Shown here one piece after another: positions 1-7,268 of a DNA stretch of 13,367 nucleotides; positions within the stretch are counted from its first letter, which is position 1; every line of letters begins with the position of its first letter. The stretch comes from Chloracidobacterium sp. UBA7659. GTDB taxonomy: Bacteria; Acidobacteriota; Blastocatellia; Pyrinomonadales; Pyrinomonadaceae. The position numbers and the translations under genes were made by a program. The notes below the pieces were generated by a model. The model saw nothing but the letters and a program-made list of their open reading frames with translations, had not been told where the DNA came from and made no database searches. Location of the stretch: the NCBI GenBank assembly GCA_002483395.1, contig DLHV01000092.1, forward strand, positions 4,824 through 18,190, read 5' to 3'.

Positions 1-822
1 GCTGCTTTTCTCCAATTTCGCGATATAGTGCTGAAGCTGCTTCACGTGGTTCTCAGCCTGCTCTGCTCGATCTCGTTCGGCCCGCTCGGCACGCTCGGCG
101 GACCCCATGATGTCCTCAACATATCGGCGGTAAGCGAAATAGACCAATGCAAAGACTCCCGCCGCCGCCGCGAAAACAAAAACGTCGATCTGCTGCAGGG
201 CCTTTGCGGCGAACCCGGCGAGGGCGGCGCAGCTTACGTACATTATCAGGGCGTTGACGCAGAGTTCCGTCCACACACTTACAAACGCCTTTCGAGTCCT
301 GGTTGCAATGATCGCGGCAACGCCTATTGAGTTTACCAAAAAAAGCGATAGGGTCATTACGCCCAGAAGCCGGACAGCCGTGGATGTATCCCCATTCTCA
401 AACACCGCAACCGCGGAGCCGAAGAATGCTCGTACAACCTGGGCCGTAACAAAAACTGCGACAGCGCTGATAGAAATGTTGGTTAGCGCGGTTTTTACCT
501 GTATCGAGATTCCTTTCCGGTGAAGGCTGAAGGAATTAACCCCTGTTTCAAGGACCGAAAGTAACACCGCGACCTCGCCGCCATAAATCAACATTGACAG
601 CATGATCATCGCGTCGGAGATCGTCAGGTGGATCTTGGTTTTGGGTAATTGTAGTCGAAGGTAGGAACTAAAAAATATCGTCACGACCGACAGGACAATC
701 ATGAACGTGTTTACACGCTGGACCGGAAATCCACGCACGGCCCACGCTGACGCCGCGATGCCGCATGGAAGCAGCAGCAGCAGGTAAACGTTGATCCTAT
801 CCTTTTCTTTCGTTGTTTCCAT
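1..822 (-). CDS. Multi-pass membrane sensor N-terminus of a signalling protein (partial, runs off left edge)
   Basis: Reading the minus strand from the ATG at 822-820 gives 274 codons without a stop to base 1, so the C-terminus lies outside the window. A TGA in frame immediately precedes the ATG, making this the most upstream ATG; no clear Shine-Dalgarno is visible. The protein has a polar start (METTKEKDR), then seven or eight hydrophobic segments at about residues 11-28, 37-54, 68-92, 112-133, 152-173, 187-208 and 212-231. An E/R/A-rich coiled coil follows from about 232 (AERAERAERDRAEQAE) to the window edge. A 7-8 TM module followed by such a signalling helix is the usual input half of bacterial GGDEF, EAL, HD-GYP or histidine-kinase proteins. 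My guess is a cyclic-di-GMP enzyme, but the output domain is not in view. The membrane topology is well supported; the output is inference. Confidence 0.75.
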   Translation of the reverse strand, partial: METTKEKDRINVYLLLLLPCGIAASAWAVRGFPVQRVNTFMIVLSVVTIFFSSYLRLQLPKTKIHLTISDAMIMLSMLIYGGEVAVLLSVLETGVNSFSLHRKGISIQVKTALTNISISAVAVFVTAQVVRAFFGSAVAVFENGDTSTAVRLLGVMTLSLFLVNSIGVAAIIATRTRKAFVSVWTELCVNALIMYVSCAALAGFAAKALQQIDVFVFAAAAGVFALVYFAYRRYVEDIMGSAERAERAERDRAEQAENHVKQLQHYIAKLEKSS

Positions 823-1095
823 TCAGTTTGGGAGGATGACCAGTGATCTCGGAAGTTTGGGACTAAGGTGTGAATCGCGGCAAGACCGGTTGACGGACAT
901 TAAAGATTGTACACCAGAATTGCATCAAAATGCACTAAAAATTTTTCCGCATCCTCCGGTTTTTGCGGCAGTTTAGCTCGGTTCGAGCGTTCGCGTCCAT
1001 GAACGGCCGACGCGTTCGCGGCGTTGGATCTCGTATTGCAATGACACGGTTAGTTTTGCAAATTCGCGCCGCCGCTGATCAAAAGCCCCGCCCAC

Positions 1096-1133
1096 TATCG
1101 GAGAGTTGTCCGGCATGACAACGTTCTCCGATA
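1096..1133. repeat. 15-bp stem-loop in intergenic DNA
   Basis: Bases 1096-1110 (TATCGGAGAGTTGTC) pair fully with 1117-1133, interrupted only by a 2-base GT bulge at 1123-1124; the loop is CGGCAT (1111-1116). A second copy of the outer arm, TCCGATAG at 1150-1157, could pair instead with 1095-1102. No T-run follows on either strand, so it is not a textbook terminator. Role unknown. Confidence 0.6.
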
Positions 1134-1410
1134 ACAATAGTTCCGAGCCTCCGATAGGCGTCCCCCCGTGTGATGATCTGGCTGCCATTAGCATTACTTT
1201 CACAATTCCGTTTCTCGTATTTATCTGCTGTCTCGGCTCGCGTGCCGCCTAATGCTCGCCTCACTTATTGGCAAGCGTTATGCCAACTGGCTAATGAAGC
1301 AGGCAAATATATGGAAAAACAAAGTTTACCGGTAGTTTCGAACGGAAAGGAGATGACCGTTTACCGATCGGCCATGTCAATTTGACCGACTCGCTCGCTC
1401 ATTTTGACGC

Positions 1411-1438
1411 AAAAAAAGGCGACGCCGGAATTGCTTCC
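1411..1438 (-). terminator. Weak candidate terminator of the oligopeptidase gene
   Basis: Read on the minus strand, about 33 bases after the oligopeptidase stop there is a small 4-bp hairpin (GGAA-GCAA-TTCC), then a GGC-GTC-GCC mini-hairpin, directly followed by seven T residues (1417-1411). The T-run and position fit a rho-independent terminator, but the stems are short, so it may be weak or rely on other factors. Confidence 0.35.
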
Positions 1439-1470
1439 CTGCACCGCCGAGGATTCGAATTGACCAACCG

Positions 1471-3591
1471 CTATCTTGTAATTCCGACCTGCGTCAACGC
1501 GTATGCATAATCGAAGGCAACTTCCTTCAGCCGGTCGTACCTGCCCGACGAGCCGCCGTGGCCCGCGCCCATATTCGTTTTCAGAAGCAGTATGCTGTCA
1601 TTGGTTTTCATCTCCCTGATCTTTGCCGCAAACTTTGCGCCTTCCCAATACGGCACCTGGCTGTCATTTAAAGATATCTCAACCAGCATATTCGGGTAAT
1701 TCTGCGCCTTTACGTTGTCATACGGCGAATATTGGACCATATAATCCCACGCCGGCTTTTCGTTCGGGTTTCCCCACTCGATCCATTCCTCGGTAGTCAA
1801 AGGCAGGCTTGCGTCAAGCATCGTATTCATTACATCGACAAACGGCACCTGCGCGATAGCGGCTTTGAAAGTTTCCGGCGACTGATTGACGACCGCTCCC
1901 ATCAACAATCCACCCGCGCTCCCGCCCTGAATGACCAGCCGGTCCGGGGACGTGTATTTGTTTGCGATCAGCCATTTTGCCGAATCGACAAAATCGTTGA
2001 AGGTGTTCATCTTCTTGAACATCCTTCCGTCGAGCCGCCATTTTTCGCCAAGCTCGCTGCCGCCGCGGATATGAGCTATCGCGTAGATCATCCCGCGGTC
2101 GACAAGGCTCAGGCGCGAGGTAGAAAATCCCGGATCGGTCGAAAAACCATATGAGCCGTAAGCATATAACAGCATTGGGGCCGAGCCGTCCATCTTCGTT
2201 CCCTTTTTCCAAACGATCGAAACGGGCACCTTGACGCCATCGCGGGCCACCGCCCAAACACGCTTCGTCTCGTACTGCGTTTTGTCGTAACCGCTGGGTA
2301 TTTCCTGTTGTTTGATCAGATTGCTCTTGCGTGTTTTAAAGTCGAACTCATATGTCGAATTCGGCGTGATCATAGATGCGTAATTGTACCGAATGACCGG
2401 CATATCATATTCCGGATTGCTCGAAAGGCCAATTGTATAAACACTCTCGGGCGTTTCGATTCGCGAAGAAGCACGTCGCGTCTTTCGGTCCATCACCCGG
2501 ATATATTCAAGCCCGTTCTCAAGCTCCGAGACAACGGCGTAATCCTTGAAAAAACTTATCCCGTCGATCTTTACCGCCGGATTGTACGGAATAAAATCCG
2601 TCCAGTTCTTTTCCGCCGGATCGGCCGCCGGGGCCTTCATCACCTTAAAATTCTCGGCGTCTTTATTGGTAACAATGTAGAACTCGCCGCTGTCGAAATC
2701 GGCGTTGTATTGATGGCCTTCGCGCCGCGGCGAGATCACCTTCCACTCACCAGTCGGATTATCGGCGGCGAGATAACGGTACTCATCCATCGTCTTCGCC
2801 CCGGAAACGATAAAGAGCATTTTGCGATCACGCGACCGGCCAACGCCGCTATTAAAAAGAACGTCTTTTTCTTCAAATATAGTATCGCTCTTGTCCGTCC
2901 CTACCGTATGCCGCCAGATCTTGTCCGAACGCTTCGATACAGGGTCTTCCTGTCCTATGAAAAGAAACTTGCCGTCGTTCGACCACTCAACCGACGTAAC
3001 CCGCTCGAATGTGTCAGGCAGCATTTTGCCGCTCTTCAGGTCCTTGATCTGGAGTGAGTATTGGCGATAGCCGGTGGTGTCCGTCGCAAACGCCAGCATA
3101 TTGCCGTCGTCGCTGGGCGAAAAATCGCTGATTGCAAAATACTTGAAACCCTTCGCCATCTCGTTTTGATCGAGGAGTACCTCAGGGTCCTTGCCGTCCT
3201 TCGCCCTACTGCGAAGGTAGGTCGGATACTGTTTGCCTTCTTCGGTCTTGTTGAAATACCAGTAATTACCGAGCTTGTACGGAACGCTGAGATCGGTCTG
3301 CTTTATGCGGCCGAGCATTTCCTTGTAAAGGTTGTCGGCAAACGCCTTGTGCTCGCCCATATGGGCCTCGGTATATGTATTCTCATCTTCGAGATATTTG
3401 ATAATCTCCGGATTCTTTACCTTCTCGCGGTCACGCAGCCACGCGTAATTGTCCGTGATCTCGTAACCATGTATCTTGAGCACCTTCGGCTCCTTCTTCG
3501 CAACGGGTGGTTTCATATCTGTTTGAGCCAAAAGCGTATTGCCCGCGATGGCAATAACGACCAGGGCGGGGACTGACAACAATCCTTTCAT
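1471..3591 (-). CDS. Oligopeptidase B-like S9A serine peptidase with export signal
   Basis: This 706-aa protein hydrolyses peptides next to basic residues if it behaves like oligopeptidase B (S9A; E. coli PtrB). The C-terminal alpha/beta-hydrolase half carries the nucleophile in GGSAGG (S558), the acid in NDSQ (D643) and the histidine in AGHGG (H678). Triad spacings of 85 and 35 residues equal those I recall for E. coli PtrB (S532, D617, H652). Other family blocks are YGSYG, HIRGGSELG and EWGNP; the N-terminal half (about 70-430) is the expected propeller. Unlike cytosolic PtrB it begins with a clear signal peptide (about residues 1-22, ending LLAQ), so it is probably periplasmic. Substrate-pocket acids matching PtrB D460 and E576 are kept (D486, E602), but those matching D462 and E578 are G488 and I604. 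The start is supported by AGGAGT nine bases upstream. Monocistronic; divergent from the FG-GAP gene. Confidence 0.93.
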   Translation of the reverse strand: MKGLLSVPALVVIAIAGNTLLAQTDMKPPVAKKEPKVLKIHGYEITDNYAWLRDREKVKNPEIIKYLEDENTYTEAHMGEHKAFADNLYKEMLGRIKQTDLSVPYKLGNYWYFNKTEEGKQYPTYLRSRAKDGKDPEVLLDQNEMAKGFKYFAISDFSPSDDGNMLAFATDTTGYRQYSLQIKDLKSGKMLPDTFERVTSVEWSNDGKFLFIGQEDPVSKRSDKIWRHTVGTDKSDTIFEEKDVLFNSGVGRSRDRKMLFIVSGAKTMDEYRYLAADNPTGEWKVISPRREGHQYNADFDSGEFYIVTNKDAENFKVMKAPAADPAEKNWTDFIPYNPAVKIDGISFFKDYAVVSELENGLEYIRVMDRKTRRASSRIETPESVYTIGLSSNPEYDMPVIRYNYASMITPNSTYEFDFKTRKSNLIKQQEIPSGYDKTQYETKRVWAVARDGVKVPVSIVWKKGTKMDGSAPMLLYAYGSYGFSTDPGFSTSRLSLVDRGMIYAIAHIRGGSELGEKWRLDGRMFKKMNTFNDFVDSAKWLIANKYTSPDRLVIQGGSAGGLLMGAVVNQSPETFKAAIAQVPFVDVMNTMLDASLPLTTEEWIEWGNPNEKPAWDYMVQYSPYDNVKAQNYPNMLVEISLNDSQVPYWEGAKFAAKIREMKTNDSILLLKTNMGAGHGGSSGRYDRLKEVAFDYAYALTQVGITR

Positions 3592-3600
3592 TGTAACTTT

Positions 3601-3648
3601 ACTCCTGATTATTGGAATGATAACTGCCGGTCAATACGTAGTATTTTA
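3601..3648 (-). promoter_or_regulatory. Leader, Shine-Dalgarno and candidate -10 box of the oligopeptidase gene
   Basis: On the minus strand AGGAGT (3606-3601) lies nine bases before the ATG and fixes the start. TAAAAT at 3648-3643 is a 5/6 match to a -10 box and would give a leader of roughly 45 bases. No good -35 sits 17 bases further upstream. The ribosome site is solid; the promoter is tentative. Confidence 0.35.
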
Positions 3649-3861
3649 ACCGTTTGTTTCGCAACAAGGAAACTTGCACCTTTATTTAGCGAAGAACTCT
3701 TTCTTCCGAAATCCCAAATCTAAATGTGTGATGGTTCTTCGGCGTGTTTCCGAGGCCACGGACCGGAGTAAAAATGTTTTGAGAAAATTTGACATCTTTT
3801 TTTAAGAATTGTCGCGTTAATAGGTATAAGGGGCATTTTGCGAATCTCCCTTTTAATGGGT

Positions 3862-3866
3862 GGAGG
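3862..3866 (+). promoter_or_regulatory. Shine-Dalgarno GGAGG that decides the FG-GAP gene start
   Basis: GGAGG is eight bases before the ATG at 3875. An in-frame GTG at 3860 would place the Shine-Dalgarno inside the coding region, so the ATG is preferred. The rest of the divergent spacer (3592-3861) contains a perfect TTGACA at 3789-3794 and a TATAAG at 3825-3830, but they are 30 bases apart, so no clear promoter can be called. Confidence 0.75.
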
Positions 3867-3874
3867 AAAAGACA

Positions 3875-5662
3875 ATGAAAGTAAAAGACCTGAATTCTAC
3901 ACGTTCGCATATTCTTGGAAGCCGCCGCTCGAGCGGAAACGCGATTGTAAGCGAGCGGGCATCTTCGCCAAAACTGGGAGCAGAGGCGGCGACCGATTGG
4001 CTGTCGCGGATTGGTTATTTTTCACTTTTTGCCGGAGCGGCCTCACTTTTTGCCGCCCAGCCGCGGGAGGTTTGGGCAAGGGAGGTTAATGCTGCCGTGC
4101 CGCCGCGAATTGCGAAGAAGGCGAAGATCGTCGCGGAGCTTAATGGAAACTGCAGCAAGCCCGAACTGCTGAGGCGGCAAAGCGAATACCGCCTGCCGCA
4201 TCAAAAAGGCAGCTTCGACGTGCTTGCCGTGCTTGCCGCAAACGACAATTGCCCGGGCACCGCTATACCGGCGGGAACCTATACGGCCGCTGCGCCTTAC
4301 ACCGACTCCGGCGACACAACGGGAGCCAACAATACGGTTTCATCCCACTCCTGCTTTTATAATTATTACGGGTATTATGACTTTTCGGCGGGCCCGGACA
4401 ATATTTATTCATTTACCCTAACGGGCCGCGGAGCGAACCCGCGGATAGAGGTTTCCACGACATCTGGCACGTACAGTACGCAGATCTACATCTTAAACGC
4501 CCTCACCGGCACCAGGTGCCCGATCGGTACTGGCAATTATGCAGCCAACTGTCTGACCGCATCGGAATCTGTCGGTCTGGGAGGAACCGAAACGATAAAC
4601 AGCCAGCAGATGCTTTCGCTTCCGTTGAATGTTCCCCTTCATTTTTTCGTTGATTCTTATTTCACTAACGCGAACGGCTCCGGTCCCTACACGATCAGGA
4701 TGCAGGACGTTACCATCGCGGACAACCCTTTACCGCCGGCAAACAACGCGTCGATGGATATGAACGGTGACGGAGGATCGGATTTCATAGTTGCAAGGAA
4801 CACCGGCGGTGGAGCGTCAGGACAGATGACCTGGCACACTCGCTCGAGCAACGACACCTTCCCGGCGCCGTCCGATTGGGGCATCGCATCCGATAAATTC
4901 CTCATGGCCGACTTTGACGCCGACGGCAAAGATGATCTTGCGGTATGGCGTCCCGGCACTCAAGGGCGCTTTTATATTGTCCGAAGCATTACTCAAACAA
5001 TGCACATCGAGGATTTCGGTCAGACGGGCGATGATCCGACGGTTGTGGCCGATTATACGGGCGACGGCATAGACGATCTGGCGGTTTACCGCGACGGCGC
5101 CACGCCCGGTGAGCAAAGTTTTTGGTTCTACCGTTCCATCGGGTCAACACCGGGCGTATTTACGACAATCGCCTGGGGCCGGCACGGCGACAAGCCGGCG
5201 CCTGGAGACTATGACGGCCAGGGACGGGCGGACTTTGTCGTCCGGCGGGCCGACGGTGTAAACGGGCTCTTCTATATCAGATCCGCGGAATGGTTTGCGG
5301 AAAGCCTCGGAACCACGATGTTGTTTGGATTGGCGAACGACATGATCGTTCCCGGAGATTACGACGGCGACGGAAGGATTGACGTTGCGGTCGTTAGAGC
5401 CGGAGCGGATGGAATATTGGTTTGGGACTTTGAACCGAGTGGTACGGATGGAACAACCTTGGTCCGTAATTTCTGGGGCGTGGCCGCCACGGACATTATC
5501 ACGCAAGGCGATTATGACGGCGACGGCAAAACGGAGTTGTCGGTCTGGCGGCCGGGCTCGCCGGGTACGTTCTTCCAGAAGAACCCAAATACCGGACAGA
5601 TCAATGTGAAGTCGTGGGGCGAAACCGGCGACATGCCGGTTGCCAAATACAATACGCATTAG
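3875..5662 (+). CDS. Secreted FG-GAP/VCBS beta-propeller protein
   Basis: This 595-aa protein is predicted to be exported or surface-exposed; its ligand is unknown. Residues 1-42 are polar. A hydrophobic stretch (about 43-62) followed by AQPREVWA looks like an unusually late signal sequence. Residues about 125-280 form a Ser/Thr/Gly/Tyr-rich beta domain (DNIYSFTL ... PLHFFVDSYF ... GPYTIRM) reminiscent of bacterial pre-peptidase C-terminal (PPC) domains. From about 294 come six FG-GAP-like units spaced about 50 residues apart: DMNGDGGSD (296), DFDADGKDD (346), DYTGDGIDD (393), DYDGQGRAD (445), DYDGDGRID (495) and DYDGDGKTE (547). These Asp/Gly loops typically bind calcium, and each is followed by xVxR or AVWRPG. 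The protein ends in GDMPVAKYNTH. It is upstream of, and may be co-transcribed with, the sulfotransferase gene 135 bases downstream. A second copy of its tail occurs at 7031-7165. Confidence 0.85.
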   Translation: MKVKDLNSTRSHILGSRRSSGNAIVSERASSPKLGAEAATDWLSRIGYFSLFAGAASLFAAQPREVWAREVNAAVPPRIAKKAKIVAELNGNCSKPELLRRQSEYRLPHQKGSFDVLAVLAANDNCPGTAIPAGTYTAAAPYTDSGDTTGANNTVSSHSCFYNYYGYYDFSAGPDNIYSFTLTGRGANPRIEVSTTSGTYSTQIYILNALTGTRCPIGTGNYAANCLTASESVGLGGTETINSQQMLSLPLNVPLHFFVDSYFTNANGSGPYTIRMQDVTIADNPLPPANNASMDMNGDGGSDFIVARNTGGGASGQMTWHTRSSNDTFPAPSDWGIASDKFLMADFDADGKDDLAVWRPGTQGRFYIVRSITQTMHIEDFGQTGDDPTVVADYTGDGIDDLAVYRDGATPGEQSFWFYRSIGSTPGVFTTIAWGRHGDKPAPGDYDGQGRADFVVRRADGVNGLFYIRSAEWFAESLGTTMLFGLANDMIVPGDYDGDGRIDVAVVRAGADGILVWDFEPSGTDGTTLVRNFWGVAATDIITQGDYDGDGKTELSVWRPGSPGTFFQKNPNTGQINVKSWGETGDMPVAKYNTH

Positions 5663-5684
5663 GAGCGGCCTTTTTCACTCCTAA
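5659..5684 (+). terminator. Weak hairpin overlapping the FG-GAP stop codon
   Basis: TTAGGAG (5659-5665, containing the stop) pairs perfectly with CTCCTAA (5678-5684) around a 12-base loop that holds five T residues. No T-run follows the stem, so termination is doubtful; it could equally protect the mRNA 3' end. Confidence 0.35.
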
Positions 5685-5699
5685 ATCATCTTGTTCCTT

Positions 5700-5751
5700 T
5701 TGTTCTTCCAGTTCCGTGGTCTATCCCATACCACTGAACAGGAAGAAACAA
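5700..5751. repeat. Long imperfect stem-loop between FG-GAP and sulfotransferase genes
   Basis: Three stacked stems fold this segment: TTGTTCTTCC (5700-5709) with 5741-5751 (one bulged A), GTTC (5711-5714) with GAAC (5736-5739), and GTGGT (5716-5720) with ACCAC (5730-5734). They enclose a 9-base loop, CTATCCCAT. That is 19 pairs with two single mismatches and one bulge. It ends 46 bases before the sulfotransferase ATG, so it could act in the leader or as an attenuator; no T-run follows on the plus strand. Confidence 0.6.
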
Positions 5752-5797
5752 GAGGGTCAACAGAACCGAGCCTATTACTCGAATTTAGGGAAATGTT

Positions 5798-7030
5798 ATG
5801 CAAGTCCAAAGAACATTTGACGCATCGACGCTAAATCAAAACGTGGTGAGCGCACTGCAGCAGGAGGTCGATCTTGGGGTCCAGGCCCTGACGCGCGGCA
5901 GCGGCGAAGTGGCCGTTACGTTTTTCCAAAGCGCTCTTAACAAGCTGACGGCGGAACAGCCCTTTTACGATCATCTTGTCCACAACCTGCTTTTGGCCTA
6001 TAAACTTGTCATCGAGAACTTGCTGAAAGCCGGTAACACGGCAATGGCCTCAGATTTTCTGCGTGCTGCGCTTCGGTTGGAGATTCGGGGCGAAATGGCC
6101 GAGGATTCCGTCTTCGTGAAAAAATTTGCCGACAATTTCCAGAGCCTCGGCCTTGTTTTCTTCCAAAATGGCCGGTTTGACGAGAGCCTTCTGTGCTGCC
6201 GAAAAGCGATTTCTGTCAACCCCCGTCAGAGTTCTTACGTCAATTTGACGAATGCGCTGACGGCCACGCGAGGCCGGGCCAGGCTTTCTGACTTTACGGC
6301 GGAGATAACGCCGGAGCAGCTCGGCCGGCATATTTTTATTGCATGCGTCCCCAAAAGCGCCTCGACATTTCTCAAGAACCTTCTCGTGAACTTGACCGGC
6401 TATCGTGATTTGTTCTCCGTTTACGCGGCGGGGCAAAGCGAGCATGAGCTATATCTGCCGACGCTCCGGGACTCCGCCCATCTCGATACCGTTACGCAGC
6501 AGCACTGCCGGGCTTCCGACGCAAACGTCCACCTGATGCAGGCTTTCGATATCAGGCCGATCGTTCTCGTTCGCAATATTTTCGATTCGGTGATGAGCCT
6601 TCTCGATTTCTACACCAAGCAGGGCGCTTTCTACAACACATATTTCAGGGCCGATTTCCAGTCTCTGGACCAAGAGACAAGGATCGATCTGCTGATCGAC
6701 AATGTGGTCCCGTGGTATATGCAATTCGTGGCCTCGTGGGACCTGGTTGAAAAGGAAAAGCGGCTCGAGATCACCTGGCTGCGATACGAAGACCTCATCG
6801 GGGACAAACCTGCCGCAATTGCCGAGGTCTTGAAATTCTACGGTCTCGGAGCGCAGCAAAAAGCGGTCGAAGCAAAGATCAGGGAGACGGAGTCGGAAGG
6901 CCGGAAAATACGCTTCAACAAGGGAATTGCCGGTCGCGGAAACACGGGCCTTACCGGCAGTCAGAAGGAAAAAATCCGGCGACTTTCCAGATATTATCCA
7001 ACAACGGACTTTAGCCGGATAGGGTTGTAA
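5798..7030 (+). CDS. TPR-sulfotransferase fusion protein
   Basis: This 410-aa protein probably transfers sulfate from PAPS to a hydroxyl or amine of an unknown acceptor. Residues about 15-155 are helical and TPR-like; the clearest repeat is 113-141 (LGLVFFQNGRFDES ... AISVNP). The sulfotransferase domain starts near 177. IFIACVPKSASTFL (PKSAST at 185-190) is the 5'-phosphosulfate loop, and H236 (QQHCRAS) may be the catalytic base. VLVRNIFDSVMSL (257-269) matches the RNPxDxxxS 3'-phosphate motif, WLRYEDLIGD (327-336) is the conserved YEDL block, and RFNKGIAGRGNTG (372-384) corresponds to the RKGxxG loop. There is no signal peptide, so it is cytoplasmic. The start has AGGG seven bases upstream (5787-5790), a modest site. 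The TPR part may recruit the substrate. The acceptor cannot be deduced. Directly after its TAA, in the same frame, lies an FG-GAP tail remnant. Confidence 0.88.
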   Translation: MQVQRTFDASTLNQNVVSALQQEVDLGVQALTRGSGEVAVTFFQSALNKLTAEQPFYDHLVHNLLLAYKLVIENLLKAGNTAMASDFLRAALRLEIRGEMAEDSVFVKKFADNFQSLGLVFFQNGRFDESLLCCRKAISVNPRQSSYVNLTNALTATRGRARLSDFTAEITPEQLGRHIFIACVPKSASTFLKNLLVNLTGYRDLFSVYAAGQSEHELYLPTLRDSAHLDTVTQQHCRASDANVHLMQAFDIRPIVLVRNIFDSVMSLLDFYTKQGAFYNTYFRADFQSLDQETRIDLLIDNVVPWYMQFVASWDLVEKEKRLEITWLRYEDLIGDKPAAIAEVLKFYGLGAQQKAVEAKIRETESEGRKIRFNKGIAGRGNTGLTGSQKEKIRRLSRYYPTTDFSRIGL

Positions 7031-7165
7031 TTTAAGAGAACGTTGCTTGGTGTCGTTGCCTCAGCGGGCACGTTTTGTATTGTGACTGCCGGTACGGGAC
7101 GCATTACCTCAGCTAGCTGGGGCGCCGCCGGTGACTACCCGGTTGCTAACTACAACGTACATTAA
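7031..7165 (+). pseudogene. Remnant of the C-terminal tail of an FG-GAP protein
   Basis: After the sulfotransferase TAA the same frame continues for 44 codons to a TAA at 7163-7165. From 7061 it reads SAGTFCIVTAGTGRITSASW followed by GAAGDYPVANYNVH. This matches the last 34 or so residues of the FG-GAP protein encoded upstream (SPGTFFQKNPNTGQINVKSW, then GETGDMPVAKYNTH), including the position of the stop codon. No start codon with a ribosome site and no propeller repeats are present, so this is a gene end without its body. Bases 7031-7060 show little similarity and probably mark the break. It may be left from a tandem FG-GAP gene deleted or replaced when the sulfotransferase gene arrived. 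Confidence 0.75.
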
Positions 7166-7227
7166 ATTGGAGATGTTTTGGCGGGAATCTGTCGGTTCTT
7201 CCGGCTTCGCCACAGGGCTTTGCGGAA

Positions 7228-7253
7228 AGGCTTCGAAAACAACCTCGAAGCCT
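7228..7253. repeat. Perfect 9-bp stem-loop in the convergent spacer
   Basis: AGGCTTCGA (7228-7236) pairs perfectly with TCGAAGCCT (7245-7253) around the loop AAACAACC. It lies between the convergent FG-GAP remnant and the M14 peptidase gene, where bidirectional terminators are expected. There is no clear T-run on either strand. Confidence 0.55.
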
Positions 7254-7268
7254 GCCTCCACTCTTGAA

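Larger units (their letters stand above)
823..1470. other. Long intergenic stretch without a supportable gene
   Basis: These 648 bases lie between the starts of the left-edge sensor gene and the end of the oligopeptidase gene, both on the minus strand. Short open frames exist on both strands (about 70-90 codons), but none has a convincing ribosome binding site or a recognisable protein. What is visible is a 15-bp stem-loop at 1096-1133, a weak minus-strand terminator at 1411-1438, and a repeated GCGTTCGCG at 987-995 and 1012-1020. The minus-strand sequence upstream of 822 contains TACAAT, a possible -10 box for the sensor gene, but no -35 at a normal distance. Confidence 0.5.

Noticed and set aside
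973..1248. Minus-strand open frame of about 90 codons
   Set aside because: It reads fairly protein-like but has only a GTG start without Shine-Dalgarno, spans the 15-bp hairpin, and matches no family I recognise.
1240..1300. Possible integron attC-like core sequences
   Set aside because: The core triplets do not match the GTTRRRY/RYYYAAC consensus and no simple- and complementary-site pairing is found.
1436..1470. tRNA-like T-arm (TTCGAA inside GGATTCGAATT)
   Set aside because: The flanking bases do not form a 5-bp T-stem and no acceptor, D or anticodon arms can be built on either strand.
1298..1510. Plus-strand open frame of about 70 codons
   Set aside because: It lacks an ATG with ribosome site and overlaps the 3' end of the well-supported oligopeptidase gene on the other strand.
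3602..3635. Minus-strand TTGACC-17-TAATCA as the oligopeptidase promoter
   Set aside because: The -10 would abut the AGGAGT Shine-Dalgarno, so the transcript would start inside or after the ribosome site.
3789..3830. TTGACA and TATAAG as a promoter of the FG-GAP gene
   Set aside because: Both boxes are good alone but 30 bases apart, far outside the usual 16-18-base spacing.
3860..3874. GTG at 3860 as the FG-GAP protein start
   Set aside because: It would put the only good Shine-Dalgarno inside the gene; the ATG at 3875 is ideally placed eight bases after it.
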